From NCBI GenBank assembly GCA_964530165.1, contig CAZGYE010000083.1, forward strand, positions 1 through 18,133: a stretch of 18,133 nucleotides of DNA. Reading direction: 5' to 3'. Positions 6,340-13,520 of this stretch are shown piece by piece (within the stretch, counting starts at the first letter, position 1; each line of letters opens with the position of its first letter). The position numbers were made by a program, and so were the translations under genes. The notes beneath the pieces were generated by a model. That model saw only the letters and a list, made by a program, of their open reading frames with translations, ran no database searches and was not told where the DNA came from. The stretch comes from CAZGYE01 sp964530165 (GTDB lineage Bacteria; Planctomycetota; Planctomycetia; Planctomycetales; Planctomycetaceae).

Positions 6340-7395
6340 ATGTATTGGCCTTTGAAAACGCCTGCCGTCGCGGAGTCTGAGATCCCGATCTTGAATTCCT
6401 ATTATCTCAATGCCTGTCCGACACCGAGCGATCCCACGATGGTGTGGGGCACCGAGGTCGAGACCAGTCGCTTAAACGACTATTTGCGTCAGGCGAATGC
6501 CAGCAGTTCGGTCCTGATTTCCGGGGCGCACGTCCTGTTGCGGGCGGTGGGACAGGCCCTGGTCCGTCACCCACGGTTCAATCGCCGTGTGCTCCGGCGG
6601 CGCTTGTATCGCTTTCGTGACGTCAACTTGCTGATGCCCTTCCAAAACCGGCGGGAAGATGAAGCCGAAGTGTTTTTGCTCAAGAACGCCGATTCCCGCT
6701 CGGTAGCCGAGATCGCCCGTGAGATGTGGCAATACTATCGGCGTGCGGCCCGCGGAGAGCATGCTTACGGCGACCAGGCGCGATTGTTTCGCAGGATTCC
6801 ACGTTGGCTGGCGCATTGGGCGCTGAGACTGCAGCTTTGGGGCACGAACCACCTGAATCGACCGGTCAATTCCTTGAATGAACAACTCCGCTCCGCTTCC
6901 GTTTTGGTCAACTACCTGTCGCATCACGGTGCGGCACCCATGCGGTCCTTCAAGCCCAGTCGCTTCCCATCCGACTGCTGGACGCTCAACGTTACCATGG
7001 GGCCCGCCGAACGCAGACCCGTGGTCATTGGGGAGAATGTGGTGATTCGGCCCGTGGCTGGGCTGTTTGTGCGTGCCGATCATCGAGTCGTCGACGCCTA
7101 TGACCTGGGTAAGTTTGTCGCCACACTGAGGACGCTTCTCAGTGACCCCCAACAAATGGACCGAGCGACCCCGGCGACCAGACCGGCCGCGACGCTGCGA
7201 GCCGCTGTCGAGCGAGACGCAAATGGTCGCTCCGCCAGGCAACAAACAAGCAATCGCACTGACTGCTTGATTCCGTACTACTGCCTGATTCCACGACAAG
7301 CATACTACGACGCGATGAGAGTCAACCGGACCTTCCGCTTGGAGCGGTCCAACCGCTTGGAGCGGTCCAACCGCTCCGAGCGGCCGCGTCAGTGA
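6340..7395 (+). CDS. stand-alone E2/CAT-fold acyltransferase-like protein
   Basis: A 351-aa protein resembling the catalytic domain of 2-oxoacid dehydrogenase E2 acyltransferases (chloramphenicol acetyltransferase fold). It has the substrate-channel start region (SVLISGAHVLLRAVGQALVRHP, in 57-78) and the catalytic motif DHRVVDAYDL (247-256). His248 and Asp252 match the H-x3-D of E2, but the usual following Gly is Ala253. No lipoyl domain or peripheral-subunit-binding domain is present. Residues from about 270 are a variable tail ending in a tandem LERSNR repeat. ATG 6340 is chosen because GAGGAGA (6328-6334), overlapping the carrier-protein stop, is an ideal ribosome site. Next to a carrier protein and acyl ligase, it probably transfers acyl from the carrier to an acceptor; this is inference. 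Confidence 0.75.
   Translation: MYWPLKTPAVAESEIPILNSYYLNACPTPSDPTMVWGTEVETSRLNDYLRQANASSSVLISGAHVLLRAVGQALVRHPRFNRRVLRRRLYRFRDVNLLMPFQNRREDEAEVFLLKNADSRSVAEIAREMWQYYRRAARGEHAYGDQARLFRRIPRWLAHWALRLQLWGTNHLNRPVNSLNEQLRSASVLVNYLSHHGAAPMRSFKPSRFPSDCWTLNVTMGPAERRPVVIGENVVIRPVAGLFVRADHRVVDAYDLGKFVATLRTLLSDPQQMDRATPATRPAATLRAAVERDANGRSARQQTSNRTDCLIPYYCLIPRQAYYDAMRVNRTFRLERSNRLERSNRSERPRQ
7335..7388 (+). repeat. 18-bp tandem repeat (2 exact, 1 degenerate) in acyltransferase tail
   Basis: Unit CCGCTTGGAGCGGTCCAA at 7335-7352 and 7353-7370, then a diverged copy at 7371-7388. Each unit is six codons, so the repeat stays in frame and writes LERSNR twice. The unit is itself partly palindromic: AGCGGT-CCA-ACCGCT, and CCGCT-TGG-AGCGG. 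Exact sub-copies recur in the cytochrome gene. Confidence 0.8.
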
Positions 7396-7445
7396 ATGGT
7401 CGTTTCGTTTTCCCGCCTTGCAAAAGGATTCGATTGAGTACAGGC

Positions 7446-9917
7446 ATGACGCACATTTTCAAGAAACGCGCTCAGTGGGACCGTCGGAAGGCATCGTGGG
7501 TGCTGGTCGCCATGATGCTTGTCGCTCCTCTGGCCGTCTGGTCGTTGAAACAGATTGATTTGGAAAACGACGTCCAGAACTGGCTGCCGGCGGACGATGC
7601 CCGGGCGAAGACCCTACAGTGGTACTTGCATCACTTTGGGCACGAAGATCGCATTCTGGTTGCGTGGGAGGGAAGCTCGCTCGATGACCCGCGTGTGGCT
7701 CGGTTCGCGGAGAAACTGAGGGGCGTCGCTGACGACGATCCGGCGCGCGGGAGAGGCTTGAAACTGATCGGGAGTATCGCAACGCCGCAGGAGACGATCG
7801 CACTGATGGTCAAGTCGGGCGTTGAACCCGAAGAAGCGGTTCGGCGTTTGCAGGGTGTGTTGATCGGTACTGGACCTGATGCAGCAGTGGCCTTGTCGAT
7901 TACGCTCTCGAAAGCGGGAGAGGCCAACAAAGCCCCAACGATACGCGCCATTCGACAGGCTGCCGAAGAGGTCGGCATCGACCCCAACTCGCTCCACATG
8001 GGCGGATCGCCGGTGATCGGATTGGCGTTGAACCAAGAGGTTCTCAAGGCTGCCTGGAATCCCGACGCCCCTCTCAGCCACCTTTACCAGCGTTCCGTCC
8101 TCCTGCTTTCGAGCGTCGTGGGAATAGTGCTGGTGTTTGTCATGCTGCGCAGCTTTCATCTGGCGACGTCGGTGCTGATTGTCTCGTTCTACACGACGCT
8201 GCTGGCCGTCGCCCTGGTGCCCGTCACTGGCGGGAGCATGAATATGGTGTTGGTCGTCATGCCGCCACTGTTGATGGTGCTGACAATTTCCGGCGCCATT
8301 CACGTTGCAAACTACTGGAAACACGCCACACACACAGACCCGCGGACCGCCGTCGTCGAAGCGTCGCGGATGGCCAGACAGCCGTGTTTTCTGGCCAGCG
8401 TCACCACGGCCGCCGGACTGTTGTCGCTGGCGACCAGTTCGCTGACTCCCGTGCGCGACTTCGGATTGTATTCAGCCGTCGGCTGTCTGATCGGACTGGT
8501 CATGATCCTGTACGGATTGCCGGCCCTGTTGCAACTCTGGCCGTCGAAGCCTCCGAAAGCGGCCCCAGTCGAAGTCAACCGTCGAGAGCGGTCTGGTTGG
8601 CAGCAGTGGGGACGTTTCTTGTCGGCGCATCGAAGACCGGTGATCGTGGCTTGTGTGGTCCTCCTCGTCCTCGGCACGTCTGGACTGAAGTGGTTCCGCA
8701 CCGAAACGAAAGTGATCCGGTACTTTCCCGAGGACTCGCGGATTGTGCAGGACTATCGGTTTCTGGAAGAGCATCTGGCCGGCGTCATCCCTGTCGAAAT
8801 CGTCGTCCGTTTCAACGAAGATTCGCAGAGTGAACTGAACTTTCTGGAACGCATGGAGGTGGTTCGCGAAGTCGAGAGCAAGATCCGCCGACATTCCGAA
8901 ATCAGCGGAGCACTCTCGCTGGCCGATTTCCTCCCGGTTTACACACCCGTCCCTGAGAATGCCGCTCGGCTTCGGAAACTTCTGGACCACAAAAAAGCGC
9001 ACGAAACCGAAAGGCGGATCAAGGAGCACAAACCCGTTGCAGGCCTCTTTCTGGCAACCGCACAAGAATCGGCCGACCTCAACAGCGACGGGCAAGAGCG
9101 CCTCGCCAAGGCCGGGGATGAACTCTGGCGGATCAGCTCGCAGGTGGCGTTGTTGTCCGACGTCAACTACACCGATTTGACCAACGACCTGGACCGGATT
9201 GCCGAATCCGTCCTCGGAGATCATCCCGGAACCGGGTACGTCGTGACAGGCATGGTGCCGGTGTTCCTGAGAACGCAGCAGGCGGTGCTCGAGAGTCTGA
9301 TCCGCAGTTTTGCGTTGGCGCTGGGCGTCATTGGCGTGGTGATGATGATTGTGTTGAAGAACCCATTCTCCGGGATGATGGCCATGCTGCCCAATGTACT
9401 GCCAATCTGCCTGGTGTTCGGCTTCATCTCGTGGTGGGGCTTGTCGGTCGATATCGGCACGATGATCACCGCCGCGGTTGCTTTGGGAATTGCCGTCGAC
9501 GGGACATTGCACCTGCTCGCGTGGTTTCGCTCCGGGATCGCCCGCGGGTTGACCCGCCCTGGAGCAGTCGCACGCGCCTTGGCCCATTGCGGCCCCGCGA
9601 TGTGCCAAACCAGTTTGATCGTCGGCGTCGGTTTGTTGATGTTGTATCCGTCGCAGTTGTTGTTGATTCGCCGTTTCGGCTGGCTGATGGCGGCACTGAT
9701 CGGAGCCGCGCTGTTGGCGGATCTCATTTTCCTGCCGGCGTTGCTCGCGGGACCGCTCGGCCGTCTGCTCCAAAAATCGACGCTCCTTGCCCACCAGGCG
9801 ACAGCGGGTCGCCAAAGGGCGCTTTCACTGGATCCACGCGTGAAAGTCGGAATGTCGCAGGACAGCGAGCTGAGCAACCCGCGCTCACACTGCCGAAACG
9901 GTCTCACCCGTTCTTGA
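7446..9917 (+). CDS. RND superfamily MMPL-type lipid/hydrophobe transporter
   Basis: An inner-membrane proton-driven exporter of about 823 aa. Twelve hydrophobic helices fall in the RND 1+5, 1+5 pattern: 17-35, then 218-235, 239-260, 265-287, 313-333, 340-362; and 397-414, then 618-636, 643-661, 667-690, 717-735, 743-769. Two large periplasmic loops (about 36-217 and 415-617) separate them. The second half keeps GIAVDGTLHLL (681-691), with the Asp685 typical of MMPL/HpnN/SSD proteins; the first half has no matching Asp. I chose ATG 7446 because FKKRAQWDRRKASW then directly precedes helix 1. GTG 7392 overlaps the preceding stop (GTGA), and TTG 7434 has AAAAGGA 5 nt upstream; both remain possible. 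The tight linkage suggests it exports the product of the upstream genes. Confidence 0.87.
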   Translation: MTHIFKKRAQWDRRKASWVLVAMMLVAPLAVWSLKQIDLENDVQNWLPADDARAKTLQWYLHHFGHEDRILVAWEGSSLDDPRVARFAEKLRGVADDDPARGRGLKLIGSIATPQETIALMVKSGVEPEEAVRRLQGVLIGTGPDAAVALSITLSKAGEANKAPTIRAIRQAAEEVGIDPNSLHMGGSPVIGLALNQEVLKAAWNPDAPLSHLYQRSVLLLSSVVGIVLVFVMLRSFHLATSVLIVSFYTTLLAVALVPVTGGSMNMVLVVMPPLLMVLTISGAIHVANYWKHATHTDPRTAVVEASRMARQPCFLASVTTAAGLLSLATSSLTPVRDFGLYSAVGCLIGLVMILYGLPALLQLWPSKPPKAAPVEVNRRERSGWQQWGRFLSAHRRPVIVACVVLLVLGTSGLKWFRTETKVIRYFPEDSRIVQDYRFLEEHLAGVIPVEIVVRFNEDSQSELNFLERMEVVREVESKIRRHSEISGALSLADFLPVYTPVPENAARLRKLLDHKKAHETERRIKEHKPVAGLFLATAQESADLNSDGQERLAKAGDELWRISSQVALLSDVNYTDLTNDLDRIAESVLGDHPGTGYVVTGMVPVFLRTQQAVLESLIRSFALALGVIGVVMMIVLKNPFSGMMAMLPNVLPICLVFGFISWWGLSVDIGTMITAAVALGIAVDGTLHLLAWFRSGIARGLTRPGAVARALAHCGPAMCQTSLIVGVGLLMLYPSQLLLIRRFGWLMAALIGAALLADLIFLPALLAGPLGRLLQKSTLLAHQATAGRQRALSLDPRVKVGMSQDSELSNPRSHCRNGLTRS

Positions 9918-9974
9918 GCGATCGCCCAATGCTTTTCTCAAAATTTGACTGACTCGTTTGGAGGGAATAATGCG

Positions 9975-10790
9975 ATGAAAACGAATCGAACTGTGTCTGC
10001 GCTGCCGGCTGTACTTTTGCCAATGCTCATTTGGCTTGTTGTGATCGGAGACACGCAAACGTTCGCGGACGGATACGGATCGATCACAGGTCAGTTTGTT
10101 CTCGACGGAGACATTCCACAGCCGAAACTCTTGGTTCACAAAGGCGACCCGAAGGCCAAAGATCCAAAGGTGTGTGCCGCTCAGGACATCTTCAGTGATT
10201 CGCTCGTCGTCGATCCGACGACCAAGGGGATTCAGCATATCTTCATTTACGAGCGAAAGGCGAAGAAAATCCATCCGGACTTGAAAGTGAGCCGGAACAA
10301 ACAAGTGATCTTCGATCAAAAGAGATGCCGGTTTACGTCGCATACGTTGCTGCTCCGCACCGACCAGTCGGTCGTCGTCAAATCGGGCGACGAGTGCCAA
10401 CATAACACGCACACCTATCCCATCCGCAACCAGTCGCAGAACTTCCTGATCGGGCCAAACAATCGCGTTGGGATCACCGCGACTTACCCCAAACGTGAGT
10501 TCATGCCCATCCAAATCAAATGCGACATTCATTCCTGGATGAAGGCGTACTGGCTCATTCTGGATCATCCCTATGCCGCCATCACCGACAAAAACGGCAG
10601 GTTCACCATCAAAGACTTGCCCGCAGGCGAGCACGAATTCATCGTGTGGCACGAGCGAACCGGGTACATCAAGAAGGGATTCCAGGGCGTGAAAACATCT
10701 CGACGGGGATTCAAAGTGACGGTGAAGAAGGGAAAAACCACAAAAGTCGAGACCGTTCACGTGCCTGTCGAACGGTTTCAGCAACAGTGA
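9975..10790 (+). CDS. secreted cupredoxin-like protein with carboxypeptidase-regulatory-like region
   Basis: A 271-aa exported protein: signal peptide about 1-32 (hydrophobic run LPAVLLPMLIWLVVIG), then a cupredoxin-like region. Candidate type-1 copper ligands are a His in DECQHNTHTYP (H143 or H146) and Cys183, His186, Met189 in KCDIHSWM. The C-x2-H-x2-M spacing is like amicyanin, so an electron-carrier role outside the membrane is likely. A Gly-rich beta turn ITDKNGRFTIKDLPAGEHE (203-221) is typical of the carboxypeptidase regulatory-like fold inserted in planctomycete versions of this family, often labelled methylamine utilization protein. ATG 9975 has GGAGGG about 9 nt upstream. It follows the transporter by 57 bp on the same strand with no terminator seen, so it may be co-transcribed, though its tie to lipid export is unclear. 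Confidence 0.75.
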   Translation: MKTNRTVSALPAVLLPMLIWLVVIGDTQTFADGYGSITGQFVLDGDIPQPKLLVHKGDPKAKDPKVCAAQDIFSDSLVVDPTTKGIQHIFIYERKAKKIHPDLKVSRNKQVIFDQKRCRFTSHTLLLRTDQSVVVKSGDECQHNTHTYPIRNQSQNFLIGPNNRVGITATYPKREFMPIQIKCDIHSWMKAYWLILDHPYAAITDKNGRFTIKDLPAGEHEFIVWHERTGYIKKGFQGVKTSRRGFKVTVKKGKTTKVETVHVPVERFQQQ

Positions 10791-10845
10791 TCCTTCGACT
10801 GCAAATCTTCACGGTTGTCGGTGGCGGGGCTGGTTTCAGAGTGGT

Positions 10846-11595
10846 TCACGCGCCCGAGTCGGTACGGAGCTGCACCTGCACTGCGCCGAGCATCTGCGTG
10901 ATTTCCGCTTCCTTGCGATTGATGAAGAAGACGTTTTCGAGCACGATCACCCGCCGTTCGTTGCTGGGATGCAGAATCAACCGACCGGAGCGCAGCAGCA
11001 GGTACTCGAACACGTCGTTGATCTCCTTGTCGATCCTCAGGTTCGGCGCGGAAAAGCGTTCCAGATCGCTGAGAAAGCCGTGATGGTGCAGCAGTTCGTT
11101 CGGCCGGACTTCCCAGTAATCGAATTGCACGTTGATCAAGACTCCGAGAAAGATCAACACCAGTGCGCCGGCCAGAATCAGGTAAAACTGCGAGTTGGCC
11201 CACGGACGTAGTTTGTCCAACATGTCGCCGACGATCGGCAGCAGCTCGGGCTTGAATTGGAGCAGCAACAGGAATCCCATCACGGCTGCGGCCACCAGAA
11301 AGAACAGCGTCAAGGACGTCGTCCTCGGGAAATCGAAAGACAGAACGATCAGGTTGATCGTAGACAACACCAGAAAGACCAGAGCGAGCAGTTCCGTATC
11401 GGGACGGCCCTCACCGGCGGCGTCACCGGAGACAAGCATATAAACGCCGGCGACGATTGCCGCCAGAAACGTCGGGTACAGAAAGACGATCTTCGGGTAC
11501 GAGATCAGATAAATCCGTTTCGCCTCGGGTTTCTCGGACGATTCCCACTGTGGCACGGATGACGTTTCGGCCCCGGAAGCTGCGTCGTCAGACAT
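10846..11595 (-). CDS. four-helix membrane protein with PH-like C-terminal domain
   Basis: A 249-aa protein with a polar N-terminus (1-30), four predicted membrane helices (about 36-56, 69-87, 94-112, 137-155) and a soluble C-terminal region (about 157-249). Its strand pattern (VRPNELLHHH, SGRLILHP, RRVIVLENVFFI) resembles bacterial PH-like (bPH) domains. Function is not known. I chose the ATG at 11595 because GGAGGG sits 4 nt upstream; an ATG at 11607 would add four residues but has poor spacing. It is second in a unit with the 576-aa secreted protein, 20 bp apart, so the two are likely co-translated. It converges with the cupredoxin gene across 55 bp. Confidence 0.65.
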   Translation of the reverse strand: MSDDAASGAETSSVPQWESSEKPEAKRIYLISYPKIVFLYPTFLAAIVAGVYMLVSGDAAGEGRPDTELLALVFLVLSTINLIVLSFDFPRTTSLTLFFLVAAAVMGFLLLLQFKPELLPIVGDMLDKLRPWANSQFYLILAGALVLIFLGVLINVQFDYWEVRPNELLHHHGFLSDLERFSAPNLRIDKEINDVFEYLLLRSGRLILHPSNERRVIVLENVFFINRKEAEITQMLGAVQVQLRTDSGA

Positions 11596-11615
11596 GTGGC
11601 CCTCCATCCTTGCCG

Positions 11616-13346
11616 TTAAAACTGGGGCTTCTGTCCCAGATTCTGAAAGGCTGAAAACAGCTTGACGAATCCCTCGACCTGACCGATCGGGATGCGGGTC
11701 TTTGTGCGGACGCCTTGCGGCTCGGTGGCCAGCGCAAAGCCGAGATACGACCGCCTCAGTTTGAGCTGTTTGATCGTCTCGGCATCAATGGGGATGGGCA
11801 GTTGCCCGCCCTTGAGCACCAAATTGAGGGTATCGGCGACAAGTCCCGGCAAGTCGACGAGAACCAGCAGGTTGGCCTTCTCCAGCAGTTGCGAACGAGT
11901 CGTTTGGTGAAGGGCCCTTCTGGTGCGGCTGCCGGCGCCTGACTTGCCGCCTTCCAAGGCGTTCAAGACTTCCGTCATGGCTGCCTTGCCGCCCCCCATG
12001 GTTTGCACAACCATGTCCGGCAGGTAAACAATCCTGGTCGTCATTCCCTCCGGACCGTACATCGCGTCGACAAACCTCTGCTGCATACCGGCCGGATCAA
12101 GCTCTGGGCTGATCTCCTGCTTGACAATCAGGATGTCGGCCGAGTGCTCCCCGATTTTCTCAGCGTCGATTTTCAATTCGACTTCCTGCTTGATTCCGGA
12201 GAAACTCATCTTCGCCATAGCCGTGGACATTTTTCTGGTCACATCGCGCATTTTGTCTGCCGGTTTGGCCTCGGTGACGACCGCCATGCGGAGAAGGCCC
12301 GTCTTGAGATCGCCCAATCCGATCGACGCTAAATAGCTGCCGAATTCCAGCTTCTTCATCTCGGCCAGCGACTCGTTGATTTGTTTCGACTCTTCGTCGT
12401 CCTTTTTAAACATGGCCATCGTGAACTTCATGCCCCAGTCGGTCAGGGCCTTGAAGTCCCCGTGGAGACCAAAATAAGCCAGCTTCTCCGCGGGCAGTTT
12501 TGCCAGCGTTTTCATTTCCGACGGTGCGTGCGACTGCAGGAACTTGTCTGTGGGCGAATCGCCGGTCACTTTGAGGTACTCTTCGATCTCGATGCTGCGC
12601 GTTTTAACGCCCAAGGCCAGCGTGAAGCCTTCCGTATCGTTGGCCGCCTGCAACAGGCCGCGCAGCATCTGGCCATACATCTCGAAGACCGGTTCCAGGT
12701 TCAATCCGGGAACCTCGGGCGTCAGGCTGGAGAGTTCCTTCAAGGTCGCGTCGATTTCGGTCTGGGCGGCTTCGAGCTGGTCTTTGTACATCTCTCGAAT
12801 TTGCGCCACATTGACATACACCGAAAGATCGCCGCGCCCCATGACCGCGTTCGATTCGGCGTCGATCACCGAACCGATCGATTTGCCTTTGCCGGCCACG
12901 TGGTCTCTGATCTTCTTCGCAGTCGGGGCATCTTTGGTGTAGAACAGCCATTTCCCGTGTTCCACGAACTGAAATTGGCCCGCTAAAGCAGTCCGCATGG
13001 CGTCGGCGTTTGTGGTGGGGATGACAAAAGCGAGGCTCGGCTTGCCCTCGGCGGTGGGAAACACCGCGAACCACCAGTCGTGTTTCTGATCGACGCCTGC
13101 CAGTGTGGGATTCAAAATGGGAACGCCGATCATCTGATTCCACTGCCGAGCCTGCTGCGCAAAACGCGGATCGACCTGTTTGGCAAAGTTGACCACCTTT
13201 CGAATCGTTGTCTGCGGATTCTTCAGCCGTATGACGGCGCCCGCACTATCCGGAATGGCTTCCAGGGGACTCTCCGCCGCCCGCGCCGGCAGGGACGTAA
13301 CCAGAATTCCAACGAGTACCAGTGAGGGAATGCCACATCGCGTCAT
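11616..13346 (-). CDS. secreted protein of unknown function, about 576 aa
   Basis: I do not recognise a named domain with certainty. The N-terminus is a clear signal peptide (SLVLVGILVTSLPARA, cleavage after about 23). The mature part alternates amphipathic helices and strands with no Cys pairs or heme motifs. It contains a segment of the type VDQKHDWWFAVFP (85-97), then KPSLAFVIPTTNADAM. The overall layout, an exported 500-600-aa protein starting near IPDSAGAVIRLKNP, resembles a planctomycete and cyanobacterial DUF3352-like group that measures as repeating alpha/beta units; this is a low-certainty comparison. An AGGAAG site lies about 7 nt before the ATG. It leads a two-gene unit with the four-helix PH-like protein, so an envelope role for the pair is a fair guess. 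Confidence 0.7.
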   Translation of the reverse strand: MTRCGIPSLVLVGILVTSLPARAAESPLEAIPDSAGAVIRLKNPQTTIRKVVNFAKQVDPRFAQQARQWNQMIGVPILNPTLAGVDQKHDWWFAVFPTAEGKPSLAFVIPTTNADAMRTALAGQFQFVEHGKWLFYTKDAPTAKKIRDHVAGKGKSIGSVIDAESNAVMGRGDLSVYVNVAQIREMYKDQLEAAQTEIDATLKELSSLTPEVPGLNLEPVFEMYGQMLRGLLQAANDTEGFTLALGVKTRSIEIEEYLKVTGDSPTDKFLQSHAPSEMKTLAKLPAEKLAYFGLHGDFKALTDWGMKFTMAMFKKDDEESKQINESLAEMKKLEFGSYLASIGLGDLKTGLLRMAVVTEAKPADKMRDVTRKMSTAMAKMSFSGIKQEVELKIDAEKIGEHSADILIVKQEISPELDPAGMQQRFVDAMYGPEGMTTRIVYLPDMVVQTMGGGKAAMTEVLNALEGGKSGAGSRTRRALHQTTRSQLLEKANLLVLVDLPGLVADTLNLVLKGGQLPIPIDAETIKQLKLRRSYLGFALATEPQGVRTKTRIPIGQVEGFVKLFSAFQNLGQKPQF

Positions 13347-13520
13347 GGTCGTCTTCCTGCGTTCTTGTGTTATTCAAGAGATTCACCGCACGCACGTGGA
13401 GTATAACGAACGGAGGACGAAAAGGGATCAATCTTTTCCGTGGTTTTGAAGGATCCGCAAGAATTGCTCTTCAGAGCGTCATCAACCACATCGAGCAATC
13501 CTACGACGGCCCCACACGCA
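13347..13520. other. intergenic region between two minus-strand genes
   Basis: Leader of the secreted-protein gene and trailer of the carboxyltransferase gene. A weak AT-rich stem GAAAAG (13419-13424) with CTTTTC (13433-13438) could be a terminator for the carboxyltransferase. TCTTG (13363-13367) with CAAGA (13375-13379) lies in the presumed leader. Neither is strong. Confidence 0.25.

Noticed and set aside
6340..7395. Reading the E2-like protein as pyruvate or branched-chain dehydrogenase E2
   Set aside because: No lipoyl domain, no binding domain, and no E1 or E3 genes nearby. The neighbours are an acyl ligase and a carrier protein.
8472..9815. Long open frame opposite the MMPL transporter gene
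   Set aside because: Rich in Gln, His and Arg, as expected when a GC-rich membrane gene is read backward. The transporter frame has all twelve helices.
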